Part shown: positions 1-8,508 of the stretch, piece after piece
How positions within the stretch are numbered: position 1 is the first letter of the stretch
Layout: every line of letters begins with the position of its first letter
DNA from: Rhizobium sp.
Lineage (GTDB): Bacteria; Pseudomonadota; Alphaproteobacteria; Rhizobiales; Rhizobiaceae
NCBI GenBank assembly: GCA_027533385.1
Contig: JAPZUE010000055.1
Coordinates: 1-64,000, forward strand
DNA length: 64,000 bases
Direction of reading: 5' to 3'
Made by a program: the position numbers and the translations under genes
Notes under the pieces: generated by a model
Told to the model about the DNA's origin: nothing
Databases searched by the model: none
What the model saw: only the letters and a program-made list of their open reading frames with translations

Positions 1-2
1 TC

Positions 3-125
3 TTGCGCGCCAAAGCCGAGCGAACGGTCGAGGGCTTATGGAATAAGGTCGGCCACATCGTCACGCTGTTCGAGCCGCAAGAATGCGCCAACTACTTCAA
101 ATCCTGCGGATATGACCCCGAGTAA
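3..125 (+). mobile_element. IS630-type transposase, C-terminal tail (5' part outside window)
   Basis: An open frame enters from the left edge and stops at 123-125. Its 40 residues, including VEGLWNKVGHIVTLFEP and a final ANYF-type ending (here NYFKSCGYDPE), look like the extreme C-terminus of IS630/Tc1-family DDE transposases, which often end in 'ANYF..AGY'. The catalytic part lies outside the window, so intactness cannot be judged. It sits at the edge of an accessory stretch carrying hipAB and a plasmid-type HTH gene, which fits an insertion sequence. I could not identify the terminal inverted repeat with confidence. Confidence 0.55.
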
Positions 126-849
126 AGTGGACGCGCTCTAGCCGCCAACGGAGAAAGCCCTCAAGGCGAATTCAGCAACAAAAAGCGTGCACTCGATGGT
201 GTTTCTGGAAGCATCCAGAAACCCAGAGAAAATCAGGCACCGCAGCAGCAAGCGCTCGAAAAGCGAGATGATTATGAGTTTTGCTAGTGCTCCTCCACCT
301 CGGTTGTTTCAGTTCTTGCCGCTTGCGGTCTCCCGCAGTCGACCGCTTGGCACCTGAGAAGATCGTCCGAACAGGAGCGCACGGCTCCAGGCTTTTGAAC
401 GCCCCATGCCACACACTGATCCCCGTCTGATTCGTGCTGACCTTGCCCTGACCTTGCCCCCAAGTTTTATCTAGTTTCGAGTTCACTGCGGCGGTTTCGA
501 CCGTCGCTCTCTGACCGAGCAAGCACGATCCATTTCCCGACAGACTGCCGAGCTGATCAGCAACGCGCGCAGCAGGCAACAGGTCGTGGTGTTGTCGTTG
601 CGCTGCCGTTCCGCCCCGGCTGTGTTTAGGCCTGGCATTTGATCCCACTATTGATGCGGAAGGCTCACCCCGCTGTCACCCAAAAGAAGCGGCAACTAGC
701 CAGCGCATTAATCTGATCCAACCGAATTATTCTTCTGCACCGAAACGAGTGAGAGTTCGACACGCCGGTTCATCAGGTTATTTAACCCACTATAGTGGGT
801 TGAAAAATTTCACAAAATGCGTTATTTGGACCACCAAAGGGGTCAATAA
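126..849. other. No convincing gene; degenerate spacer before hipA
   Basis: About 720 bases between the transposase tail and hipA. Open frames on both strands give compositionally random translations with no domain I recognise, so I treat the stretch as decayed mobile-element or plasmid DNA. The only clear element is the perfect 18-bp palindrome near its right end, listed separately. Confidence 0.5.
784..801. promoter_or_regulatory. Perfect 18-bp palindrome, candidate HipB operator
   Basis: AACCCACTATAGTGGGTT is a perfect inverted repeat with no spacer, 48 bp upstream of the hipA-like start. It is the only strong palindrome between the transposase tail and hipA. HipB-type Xre antitoxins bind palindromic operators upstream of their own operon, so this is the natural autoregulatory site. 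The TATAGT within it could double as a -10 element. The function is inferred from position and symmetry; the sequence does not match the E. coli HipB consensus. Confidence 0.55.
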
Positions 850-2172
850 ATGCATCTAACACTTCAAACCCACTTTAATGGCGAGTGGCATCACGCGGCG
901 GCGGTCGAACTCAAAGACGATGGGACGGGCTTTCAAGGTGCTTCAATCGTCGACTATGATCTCGATTACTTCATCGGTGTGGCATCAGCGGAGTTCGCCA
1001 CCGGAAAAACGGTCCGCGACCATCGCGCCTTGTCAGTTTTTTTTCCCATTGATCTCGAAAGTCGGTACAGCCCCAGCTGGCCGCCCTTTCTATTGGATCT
1101 GATACCGCAGGGACACGCCAGGCGGAAGCTTGCCGAACATCTCGGCCTTGCTGAAGGCTCGCGCGCATCTGATCTTCCGCTGCTTCTGCGATCGGCGACG
1201 GGCGGCATAGGCAATATTCGCATCAAAGAAGCAGCAGTGGCGGAGGTAGAACGGCTGAACGGTGTCGAGCGTCAAGGAGTTACGGAAGCGGAAATCCTTG
1301 AGCGGTCTGATCGCTTCATGGAAGTCGCCGATCGCTTCGGAATGCTCGCCTCTGGCTCCAGTGGACTGCAGGGCGAATGGCCAAAGGTCTCGATGACCCA
1401 GGCAGATGACGGTCTCTACTATCCCGACAGTTTCGTGAGCGATGATGAGGCTGCGCGCCACGTCATTGTCAAGCTTGTGCGCAGCAACGACCCCGTAGAC
1501 CGTATGATCCTCCAAGGTGAAGCCCTCTATTCATGGATCGCTCAACAGATCGGTCTCAATGTCAAGGAGCCATCAACTTACGCTGATGGCGTCCTGATAA
1601 TCCCTCGTTTCGACAGGACGAAAGAGGAAGGCGGCGGAACCATCCGGCTGGGCCAGGAAAGCCTCGTGTCCGCGAGCGGCGTTGCCGACTTCGGTCATGT
1701 CAGTACGCATGAGGCCTATCTCGACGTCCTGCGCCAATATTCGGCTGATCCTTTCGCCGACATTGCCGAATACCTTAAGCGCGACATTGCCAATCTGGCG
1801 CTAGGCAATCCGGACAATCACGGTCGGAATTCTGCTTTCAGCAAACACCAGGATGGCACGGTACGTCTGTCTCCGCTCTTTGATTTTGCTCCGATGCGGC
1901 TCGCCAAGGAAGGGATTGTTCGCTCCACCCGCTGGGCGTTGATGCGTGATGGTGGGCGCGATCATCTTCCTGACTGGAAGCGCATTTGCAGCGAATTGAT
2001 ACTTGAGCCGGCTGAGCAGCAAGCGCTCGCAGCGACACTTGTCGAGTTTGCTGAACATCTCAGCCAGGCTCCCGCCATGGCAAAAGATATGGGAGCGGCT
2101 CCTGAAATTCTGGACCGTGCAATGGGGCGCTGTATCGAGATTGCAGATAGCGTTTTGGCGGCATGCAACTGA
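850..2172 (+). CDS. HipA-family serine/threonine kinase toxin
   Basis: 440 residues, usual length for HipA. The family kinase features are visible: a glycine-rich segment (SGLQGEWPK, about 171-179) in the position of the HipA GxQPK loop, a candidate ATP lysine in VIVKLV (about K208), the catalytic loop NPDNHGRN (about 320-327) and the metal-binding FDF aspartate (about D345). In characterised HipA proteins the kinase phosphorylates a translation target (glutamyl-tRNA synthetase in E. coli) and causes growth arrest; the target here is unknown. AAAGGGG lies at good spacing before the ATG. The Xre gene follows 17 bp downstream, so the order is toxin then antitoxin, the reverse of E. coli hipBA. 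The flanking accessory DNA suggests horizontal acquisition. Confidence 0.85.
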   Translation: MHLTLQTHFNGEWHHAAAVELKDDGTGFQGASIVDYDLDYFIGVASAEFATGKTVRDHRALSVFFPIDLESRYSPSWPPFLLDLIPQGHARRKLAEHLGLAEGSRASDLPLLLRSATGGIGNIRIKEAAVAEVERLNGVERQGVTEAEILERSDRFMEVADRFGMLASGSSGLQGEWPKVSMTQADDGLYYPDSFVSDDEAARHVIVKLVRSNDPVDRMILQGEALYSWIAQQIGLNVKEPSTYADGVLIIPRFDRTKEEGGGTIRLGQESLVSASGVADFGHVSTHEAYLDVLRQYSADPFADIAEYLKRDIANLALGNPDNHGRNSAFSKHQDGTVRLSPLFDFAPMRLAKEGIVRSTRWALMRDGGRDHLPDWKRICSELILEPAEQQALAATLVEFAEHLSQAPAMAKDMGAAPEILDRAMGRCIEIADSVLAACN

Positions 2173-2189
2173 TGGCGAAAGGCAACTAA

Positions 2190-2498
2190 ATGGCTCGCTG
2201 GAAAAAACCGACGAAAGAAGAGATTCGTGAAAACCGGCGAACACTGGCGGAGCGTGCTCGAACCGGTGATCTAAGGCTGCCTGAAGCCGTTGCAGATATC
2301 CGGATCGGTTTTGGCATGACGCAAGAAGAGTTCGCCAAAACGCTATCGCTCACCAGGCGCCAGGTGGCCGAAATCGAAGCTGGGCGGGCGAACCCGACGC
2401 TGGAAACCTTGGACAAGATTGGGCGACTGTTCGGTTTCAGAGCTGGTTTTGTTCCCTCCAAATCATCCCGCGACATCTCCAAAACGCCGTCCACGTAA
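2190..2498 (+). CDS. Xre-family HTH protein, probable HipB-like antitoxin
   Basis: 102 residues with an Xre/Cro-type helix-turn-helix in the middle (about 33-90; MTQEEFAKTLSLTRRQVAEI is the canonical helix pair), a basic N-terminus and a short C-terminal tail. It starts 17 bp after the hipA-like stop and is probably co-transcribed and translationally coupled. As in other HipAB modules it should bind and neutralise the kinase and repress the operon, probably through the palindrome at 784-801. Antitoxin function is inferred from gene pairing and fold. Confidence 0.8.
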   Translation: MARWKKPTKEEIRENRRTLAERARTGDLRLPEAVADIRIGFGMTQEEFAKTLSLTRRQVAEIEAGRANPTLETLDKIGRLFGFRAGFVPSKSSRDISKTPST

Positions 2499-2602
2499 CG
2501 TCGCAGAGAAGCCGCAGTTATTCAGCAAGTCATCTTTCGATCTGACAAATCAAGCTGCGACCTAGACTCAGTGTCGGACGGCTCGACGGATGACAGGAGA
2601 CG

Positions 2603-2621
2603 CATTTGCTCGCAGCAAATG
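2603..2621. terminator. Small perfect hairpin between convergent genes
   Basis: CATTTGCT and AGCAAATG flank a three-base loop, giving an 8-bp perfect stem. It lies between the end of the hipB-like gene and the end of the opposing HTH gene. There is no T-tract on either side, so terminator function is uncertain. Confidence 0.3.
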
Positions 2622-2629
2622 GCCGACGG

Positions 2630-3391
2630 TCATGAAACCATTCGCAGTTCGGTTTGTCGGGCCTTTTCATCGGCTATGTGGTCACGGCGGTGGCTGAAGA
2701 AAGCGAGCCAATCCAGCGCACTTGGGCTCGTGTCGTCAGGCGGCCAATAGCTGGGCAGGGCATAGCCCGGCTTTCCGGCTTTCACCATCCGCATGCCCAA
2801 GGCGTCGATTGAAGAAAAGCCGTGACGACGCAGCCAATTGCGCCATTGTTCCACCTGATCCGCCTTCGTCTGGGCCACGAAAACGAGCGGGACGGCTCGC
2901 CGCGTCTCGACGCGCGGCGGGGCGTCCTCGCGCGGGTTAGGTTTATTTGTTTTTTCTTTCTCTAAGTTTGCTGGACATATTTGTCCCCCTTCGCCGGACA
3001 CATCTGACCACCTTCCCGGACGAATTTGACCGCCTTTGTGAGGGTAAAGGGTGACAGTTTTGTCCGTCTTTTCACGTGCCTCGGATGCTCTTAGGATAGA
3101 CAAAGCAGAGGGACGATATTCTGTGTTGTGCCCTGTTCCATTCCCGCGCCGGACATCGAGCCACTCCCTGTCTTCGAGTTCCCGGATCGCACGCTGGATG
3201 GTCTTGACGCTCTTGCCGGTCGCGTCGGCAATCGTTTGATAGGACGGCCACGCCTTCTCGGTGTGGCCGTTCATGTGTGTGGTGACGATATACAGAGCCA
3301 CCGACCGAGCGTTGTCACTCAGATTCTTGTCGCAGCTTAGTTGTTGGAGCCACTGTAGTTTTACTTCGCGGAATGGTCGAGAGACACTCAT
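2630..3391 (-). CDS. Winged-helix (HTH_36-type) protein, plasmid/element-associated
   Basis: 253 residues. The N-terminal 100 residues resemble the HTH_36/replication-initiator-type winged helix common on rhizobial plasmids and integrative elements: WPSYQTIADATGKSVKTIQR (about 48-67) is the recognition region, followed by a wing ending near TEYRP. The middle is low-complexity and charged. The C-terminal half (about 165-253, with LPSYWPPDD and LDWLAFFSHRRDH) is conserved-looking but unassigned. A GGGGAGGG ribosome site sits 4 bases before the ATG. I see no partner rep or integrase gene, so whether it acts in replication or regulation is open. Confidence 0.6.
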   Translation of the reverse strand: MSVSRPFREVKLQWLQQLSCDKNLSDNARSVALYIVTTHMNGHTEKAWPSYQTIADATGKSVKTIQRAIRELEDREWLDVRRGNGTGHNTEYRPSALSILRASEAREKTDKTVTLYPHKGGQIRPGRWSDVSGEGGQICPANLEKEKTNKPNPREDAPPRVETRRAVPLVFVAQTKADQVEQWRNWLRRHGFSSIDALGMRMVKAGKPGYALPSYWPPDDTSPSALDWLAFFSHRRDHIADEKARQTELRMVS

Positions 3392-3530
3392 ACGACCCTC
3401 CCCACGAGCGCAGGAAACGCACTGAGTTCGGTCGAGAAAAGTGGGACAGACAGATTCTTAAGTCCCTGATTTTCTTCACACCTAGATTTTGCCCCATACG
3501 CATGTAAGTGATTGAAATCATTTGGATTCT

Positions 3531-3550
3531 GCAGGCCCTCCGGGCCCACC
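3531..3550. repeat. Left copy of a direct repeat flanking the catabolic cassette
   Basis: A 20-bp sequence, itself containing a GGCCC-TCC-GGGCC hairpin, recurs identically at 10422-10441 in the same orientation. The identity extends five bases upstream with one mismatch (24 of 25). This copy is followed by CA and a run of T. The pair brackets the SDR/GntR/TRAP block exactly. Confidence 0.7.
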
Positions 3551-3653
3551 ATTTTTATACAGATCCGCGCCCCACGAAACGCATGCCGCTTGTCCCGGGC
3601 GCTCGGCCAGCTAAGCGAACTATGGAATGTGATGCCCCGGACAAAGACGGCAT

Positions 3654-4397
3654 TTATATGCCGGCGGCAAGATAGCCGCCGTCGACATTGATGTCGGTAC
3701 CGGAAACGAAGCGGGATTCGTCCGAGGCGAGGTAAAGCGCCGCACCGGCCAATTCGTCGACATTCCCGAACCGCGCATAGGGAGTACGCCCAAGCGCAGC
3801 CTGCTTACGCGCCTCAGGCATCTTTTCGCGGTTGAGATCGGTCATGAAGAAACCCGGCGAAATGGAGTTGCAACGGACCCCGTGGGGGGCCCATTCGGCG
3901 GCAAGGGATTTGGTCAGGCCGATAATCGCGTGCTTCGACATGGCGTAGACCGTCGCCAAGGGCCAGCCACGATGGGCCGACAGCGAAGCAATGTTGATGA
4001 TCGAACCAGATCCACGCGCGATCATGTCACGGCCAAAGGCGATCGAGGCAAAAGTGACGCTCTCGATATTGGTACGCATCACCTCGGCAAACTCCTCGCG
4101 AGTGATCTCAAGTGTTGGCTTGATGACCGTGGTGCCCTGGCAATTCACGAGAATGTCGGGTGTGCCGAGTTTATCGGTCAGGCTCGCGACCATATCGTCC
4201 ATTGCGACCGGTTCATTGACATCGGCGGCATGGAGGACCGTCTGTTCCGAAAGAGCGCTGGCGGCCTGATCGAGCTTGTGCCGGTTCCGCGCAACGATCG
4301 CGACCCGAGCGCCTTCGCGGTCCATGGCTTGGGCGAGCGCCAACCCAATGCCGCCGCTACCGCCGATGATAACAGCCGTTTTACCCTTCAACCTCAT
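3654..4397 (-). CDS. SDR-family NAD(P)-dependent oxidoreductase
   Basis: 247 residues, classical short-chain dehydrogenase. Visible features are the glycine-rich cofactor loop GGSGGIG (about 11-17), NCQG in place of NNAG, the catalytic Ser in INIASLSAH and the YAMSK Tyr/Lys pair, and a VDGGYLA C-terminus. I chose the ATG at 4397 because GGAGGA lies 7 bases upstream; an upstream in-frame start adds 14 unsupported residues. It lies just downstream of the GntR gene on the same strand, opposite the second SDR. It probably oxidises or reduces a hydroxy acid or sugar acid in the pathway fed by the TRAP transporter. The substrate cannot be read from sequence. Confidence 0.85.
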   Translation of the reverse strand: MRLKGKTAVIIGGSGGIGLALAQAMDREGARVAIVARNRHKLDQAASALSEQTVLHAADVNEPVAMDDMVASLTDKLGTPDILVNCQGTTVIKPTLEITREEFAEVMRTNIESVTFASIAFGRDMIARGSGSIINIASLSAHRGWPLATVYAMSKHAIIGLTKSLAAEWAPHGVRCNSISPGFFMTDLNREKMPEARKQAALGRTPYARFGNVDELAGAALYLASDESRFVSGTDINVDGGYLAAGI

Positions 4398-4469
4398 GGC
4401 TCGATCCTCCGCGTAGAAAATGACCAATGCATACATCAATCATTTTCTGCAGGCCAGCCTCCGCCTGCC

Positions 4470-5480
4470 CTATTTCGCCAGGGCAAGGAAGGAGATGCCC
4501 TCGGTGCGGAATTCGTCCTGGATGAGATCGACACGGGCAATGACGCGCGCACTCGATGATTGCAGGTGCCATTTCAAGCTATGAGATGCGTCCTCGAAAC
4601 GGCCTGCCATCAGGCGGTCCAGGATTTCTCGGTGCTCGGGAAGAAAGGGCTCGGAGCGGAAGAGCTTCGGCGTCCAGCGATAGAGAAAATGATGCGCAAC
4701 AAGAAGTGACTGATGCTGGATGATGGCCTGCATCAATGTGTTCTGGCCGCAAAAGCTCAGCAATTGAAAGTGCAACTGGTTCTCGAGTTCATCGAGAACG
4801 TCGCCACCGATAACCTCGGCATTGGCGATGGCCGCATCGAGATCGGCGCTCATAGTGTCGAGCAGGCCATCGGGCAAGTTGGGAACGGCCTTAAGCAAGG
4901 CCGCAGGTTCAAGCAGCGCGCGCATTTCATAGAGTTCGCCAATGTGTTCCGGGGTGAGCGCCGGCGCATACCAACGGCCGCCATCGTCCTTGCGGACCAG
5001 GCCACGCTGCTGCAGCCGACCGACAACATCGCGCGCTACCGTGCGACTGACACCATAGTGACTGGCGAGGGCCACTTCGCTGAGCCGCCAACTGCCAAAG
5101 GAAATGCGGGCGATGATTTCGTTTTCCACCTCCTGATAGATTCGCTCCCAACTCGCGCTGGAATTGACAGTTACTGCAGGATCGGGAGACGACAGATCGG
5201 AAGCGTAGGCAACCGATGGCGGGTTGGCCGCAACAAGATAGCCCCGTCCGGCCGCCTTGGTGACGAGACCTGCCTCTTCAAGCGCGGCCAATGCGTGCCG
5301 TGCTGGCGCTCGCGAGATCCCGAATTCCGTCGCGAGCTGGGACTCATGCAGATGCGTCCCGGCGGCAAGAGCCCCCTGCGCGATTCTCGCCGCCACGATA
5401 TCCCTAATCTGAGTGTGAAGGCGCGGCGCCGGGCCGAGCGGTGTTGCGGCAGATCTGGCCATGGTTGTGATGATACTCAT
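4470..5480 (-). CDS. GntR/FCD-family regulator with two wHTH domains
   Basis: 336 residues, longer than the usual 220-260 for FadR/FCD-type GntR proteins because there are two winged helices in tandem. The first is at about 20-85 (LHESQLATEFGISRAPARHA). The second is at about 110-175 (LSEVALASHYGVSRTVARDV), followed by an FCD-type helical effector domain at about 180-320. FCD domains usually bind carboxylic-acid effectors, often with a metal, matching a TRAP/dehydrogenase cassette. It is divergent from the second SDR gene, and a TGTAC-ATA-GTACA palindrome lies between them. The start is uncertain; an ATG 18 bases downstream is possible. The likely role is a local repressor of the cassette. 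Confidence 0.85.
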   Translation of the reverse strand: MSIITTMARSAATPLGPAPRLHTQIRDIVAARIAQGALAAGTHLHESQLATEFGISRAPARHALAALEEAGLVTKAAGRGYLVAANPPSVAYASDLSSPDPAVTVNSSASWERIYQEVENEIIARISFGSWRLSEVALASHYGVSRTVARDVVGRLQQRGLVRKDDGGRWYAPALTPEHIGELYEMRALLEPAALLKAVPNLPDGLLDTMSADLDAAIANAEVIGGDVLDELENQLHFQLLSFCGQNTLMQAIIQHQSLLVAHHFLYRWTPKLFRSEPFLPEHREILDRLMAGRFEDASHSLKWHLQSSSARVIARVDLIQDEFRTEGISFLALAK

Positions 5481-5564
5481 CCTTTAGGCATCCAGCATAG
5501 CAATCACATTGTCGAGCGACAACACCGCAGCCCCCTTGCACAGCCTCTCAAAAAATGTCTATTG

Positions 5565-5577
5565 TGTACATAGTACA
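5565..5577. promoter_or_regulatory. Candidate GntR operator in the divergent intergenic region
   Basis: TGTAC-ATA-GTACA is an inverted repeat with 5-bp arms and a 3-bp centre, 16 bp before the SDR start and 85 bp from the GntR start. The core resembles the short TNGTnnnACNA-type sites of FadR/FCD regulators. Binding here would block ribosome access or early transcription of the SDR-dehydrogenase-TRAP operon. Inference from position and symmetry. Confidence 0.6.
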
Positions 5578-5592
5578 TCGCGGAGGAGCATT

Positions 5593-6333
5593 GTGACAGG
5601 ACGACTGGCCGGAAAAACTGCGTTGGTCACGGGTGCCGGACAAGGCATAGGCCGGGCGGCTGCCGTGGCCATGGCGGCAGAAGGCGCCAAGGTCATCGCG
5701 ACCAGCCGCTCCCTCGACAAGCTCATGGATCTCAAGCCGTCGGACGCGATCTCCATATCGGCCATGGATGTGACCAATGACACGGCGATCGCGAAGACCT
5801 TCGCCGAAGTCGGCCCGGTGGACATCCTCGTCAATTGTGCCGGCTGGGTCCACAGCGGCACAATTCTCGACTGCAACGATGCGGACTGGACGCGCAGCCT
5901 GGACCAGAATGTGACCGCCTGTTTTCGCACGATGAAGGCCGCATTGCCGGGCATGCTTGAGAGAGGATCGGGCTCGATCGTGAATGTTGCTTCGGTTGCA
6001 TCCTCGATCACCGGAGTGGCAAATCGCGCTGCCTATGGCGCATCCAAGGCAGCCCTGATCGGGCTGAGCAAGGCTGTGGCCCGCGACTTCATCGGGCAGG
6101 GCATTCGCTGCAACGTGCTCGCGCCGGGCACGACGGAATCGCCATCGCTGAACGAACGCATCATGGCCACGCCGGATCCGGCGGCGACACGGGCTGCATT
6201 TATTGCGCGCCAGCCCATGGGGCGACTGGGCACTCTCGATGAAATGGCCGCTGCCTGCGTCTATCTCGCCAGTGATGAGAGTGCGTTCATGACGGGGGCC
6301 GTGCTTGTGATTGATGGGGGACAGACACTATGA
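5593..6333 (+). CDS. SDR-family dehydrogenase, first gene of the TRAP operon
   Basis: 246 residues with GAGQGIG (cofactor loop, about 12-18), NCAG, the catalytic Ser in NVASVASS, YGASK and a C-terminal IDGGQTL. The overall pattern resembles the BDH2 / 2-keto-3-deoxy-L-fuconate dehydrogenase branch of SDRs, which act on 3-hydroxy or deoxy-keto acids. I chose GTG at 5593 because GGAGGA sits 5-6 bases upstream. The longer ATG-initiated frame would run across the operator palindrome and lacks a ribosome site. Its stop overlaps the next start by 4 bases (ATGA), so the two are translationally coupled. Substrate unproven. Confidence 0.85.
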   Translation: MTGRLAGKTALVTGAGQGIGRAAAVAMAAEGAKVIATSRSLDKLMDLKPSDAISISAMDVTNDTAIAKTFAEVGPVDILVNCAGWVHSGTILDCNDADWTRSLDQNVTACFRTMKAALPGMLERGSGSIVNVASVASSITGVANRAAYGASKAALIGLSKAVARDFIGQGIRCNVLAPGTTESPSLNERIMATPDPAATRAAFIARQPMGRLGTLDEMAAACVYLASDESAFMTGAVLVIDGGQTL

Positions 6334-7406
6334 ACGCAGTGGCCCAAAGCGATCGAACGCGGGTAAAGCTTGAGGAACTCGACCGTTTCAGCCGCGAAGT
6401 GCTGGCGACGCTTGGGGCCGACGCACACAGCTGTGACGCAGCCACTCGGGCAATGCTGCATGGCTCCCGTCTGGGTGTCGATAGCCACGGGATACGCCTG
6501 CTCGACCATTATGTCTCGGTGTTCGAGGGCGGGCGCGTGAACAAAGCGCCCTACCCCACCTTTCTGCGCACCTATGCCAGCTTCGGCCGTCTGGACGCCG
6601 ACAACGGCCATGGAGCACTCGGCGCCTATCTCGGTATGGAATATGCAATCGAGATGGCCGAAGCGGCCGGTATCGGCGCAGTCTCCATCTGCAACTCCTC
6701 ACACTTCGGCCCGGCTGGGGCCTATGCGCTGGAAGCGGCGCGGAAGGGCTATATTGGCATCGCCTTCTGCAACTCTGACAGTTTTGTACGACTGCATGGG
6801 GGGGCGGAAAGATTTCACGGCACCAATCCGATCGCCATGGCCGTGCCGATGAACCAGCAGGAACCCTGGCTTCTCGACATGGCGACCAGCGCAATCCCGT
6901 ATAATCGGGTCAAGCTCTACCAGAGCCTGGGCCGGCCTTTGCCCGAGGCAACAGCCTCCGACGGCTTCGGGCGCGACACGCTCGACGCGTCGCTGGTTGA
7001 AATGCTGGCGCCGCTGGGCGGTGACTTCGGCTTCAAGGGTGCGGGCCTGGCCGGCATGGTGGAGATCTTCTCGGCCGTGATTTCCGGCATGAAACTCAGC
7101 CACGAAATTCTGCCCATGGGCGGACCTGACAAGCAGACGCCCCGACATATGGGTGCATTCACCCTTGCGATACGCCCCGATGCCGTGGTGGATCGGAAGA
7201 CATTCGATGAAGGCATGCAGCGTTATGTCGATGCGCTCAGAAACTCGACGGTGCGCGAGGGGGCCGGGGTGATGGCACCTGGCGACCGCGAATGGGCCGT
7301 GGCGCAAGAGCGCGAAGCCGCCGGCGTGCCGTTGGATCCCGATACGCAGGCCGCCTTTGAGCGGTTGGCACGCAGATATGCGGTGAAATTACCCTGGAGC
7401 GAGTGA
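6330..7406 (+). CDS. Ldh_2-family (malate/L-lactate/diketogulonate-type) dehydrogenase
   Basis: 358 residues, typical for the Ldh_2 family, which is unrelated to classical LDH/MDH and uses NAD(P)H on alpha-hydroxy/alpha-keto acids. Characteristic motifs are GVDSHGIRLLDHY (about 49-61), NSSHFGPAGAYAL (about 119-131), GTNPIA and DMATS. Family members include YiaK (2,3-diketo-L-gulonate reductase), ureidoglycolate dehydrogenase and sulfolactate dehydrogenase. In E. coli YiaK is encoded with a TRAP transporter, as here, so a sugar-acid substrate is plausible. It overlaps the preceding SDR by 4 bases and precedes dctP by about 80 bp. Confidence 0.85.
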   Translation: MNAVAQSDRTRVKLEELDRFSREVLATLGADAHSCDAATRAMLHGSRLGVDSHGIRLLDHYVSVFEGGRVNKAPYPTFLRTYASFGRLDADNGHGALGAYLGMEYAIEMAEAAGIGAVSICNSSHFGPAGAYALEAARKGYIGIAFCNSDSFVRLHGGAERFHGTNPIAMAVPMNQQEPWLLDMATSAIPYNRVKLYQSLGRPLPEATASDGFGRDTLDASLVEMLAPLGGDFGFKGAGLAGMVEIFSAVISGMKLSHEILPMGGPDKQTPRHMGAFTLAIRPDAVVDRKTFDEGMQRYVDALRNSTVREGAGVMAPGDREWAVAQEREAAGVPLDPDTQAAFERLARRYAVKLPWSE

Positions 7407-7485
7407 GCGGCAGGGCGAATGCAGGGCGGTGGGCTGAGGAGAACACCGCAGATGAACCCAGTATTCCACACAAGGGAGGAACAGC

Positions 7486-8475
7486 ATGAGAAAGACCCTA
7501 CAGCTTGCCGCCATGCTCGTGGCGGCCACAACCCTTACGGGAATTGCAACCGCGCATGCCCAGGAAAACTTCACGCTGCGCTTCAACCACGTGCTTGGCC
7601 CGTCCGAGCCCTACCACCAGGGCTTCCTCGCCTGGGCCGAAGCGGTCAAGGAAAGGACCAATGGCGGGCTGACCATCGAGGTCTTCCCCTCGGCCCAGCT
7701 TGGCGTCGAAGAAGACATCATCGAGCAGATCCGCCAGGGCGCCAATATCGGGCAGAATACCGATGCCGCCCGCCTCGGCAATTACGTCAAGGAACTGGCC
7801 GTGGTGAACGGGCCCTATTTCGTCGATAGCAACGAGGAGGCTTTTGCGCTCGCCAAGGCGCCGTCCATGGTCGAATGGCAGAAGAAGCTCGCGGATGAGC
7901 ACGGCATCAAGGTGGTCTGCTTCGACTGGGTCCAGGGTGACCGGCACTTCTTCACCAACAAGGCGATCCGCTCACCCGAGGACCTTGCGGGCCTGCGTAT
8001 CCGCACCCCGCCTGCCCCGATCTGGCAGGAATCCATCCGCGCACTGGGCGCAGCACCGACCGCCATGGCTTTCGGTGACGTCTATCCGGGCCTGCAGCAG
8101 ATGGCGATCGATGGCGCCGAACTCGTTTACCCCAACATCACTGCCGGCAACCTGTTCGAGGTGCTCACCCATGCCAACGAGACGGCACATATCAAGCTGA
8201 TCAACTTCCAGGTGGTGAGCAACGAGTGGTTCAACAAGCTGCCCGCGGACTATCAGACCGCTCTCGTCGAAGAATGCCGCACAGCCGGGCAGGCTACCTC
8301 GGCAACGATGGCCGAGGCCGCCAAAACCGCGAAACAGACGCTGGTCGACAAGGGCATGACCATTGTCGATGACATCGATCTCGCACCCTTCAAGAAAGCA
8401 GGCCTAGCAGCCTACGAAAAGCTGGGGCTCAGCGAGGCGCGCGCGCAGATCTATAGCGAAATCGGCAAGAAATAA
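7486..8475 (+). CDS. TRAP transporter substrate-binding protein, DctP family
   Basis: 329 residues with a clear signal peptide (about 1-25, cleavage near AHA-QEN), so it is periplasmic. The DctP fold is shown by LRFNHVLGPSEPYHQG near the N-terminus, GANIGQNTDAARLG, and the conserved segment DLAGLRIRTPPAPIW (about 165-179) whose arginine normally salt-bridges the ligand carboxylate. A GGGAGGA ribosome site precedes the ATG. The ligand is therefore probably an organic acid. dctQ and dctM follow in order. Confidence 0.9.
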   Translation: MRKTLQLAAMLVAATTLTGIATAHAQENFTLRFNHVLGPSEPYHQGFLAWAEAVKERTNGGLTIEVFPSAQLGVEEDIIEQIRQGANIGQNTDAARLGNYVKELAVVNGPYFVDSNEEAFALAKAPSMVEWQKKLADEHGIKVVCFDWVQGDRHFFTNKAIRSPEDLAGLRIRTPPAPIWQESIRALGAAPTAMAFGDVYPGLQQMAIDGAELVYPNITAGNLFEVLTHANETAHIKLINFQVVSNEWFNKLPADYQTALVEECRTAGQATSATMAEAAKTAKQTLVDKGMTIVDDIDLAPFKKAGLAAYEKLGLSEARAQIYSEIGKK

Positions 8476-8508
8476 CCCGGCCCATCGCACCGGCGAGGAT
8501 ATGATCTC

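Noticed and set aside
172..648. 158-codon minus-strand open frame before hipA
   Set aside because: No ribosome site, random-looking composition rich in Arg/Ser/Gln/His, and no recognisable domain. Best read as chance in degenerate DNA.
3531..3552. 3' end of a tRNA gene as integration site
   Set aside because: The sequence ends in CCA and T, but the T-arm consensus is missing at the right distance and no 5' acceptor half pairs with it, at either copy. I keep it as a direct repeat only.
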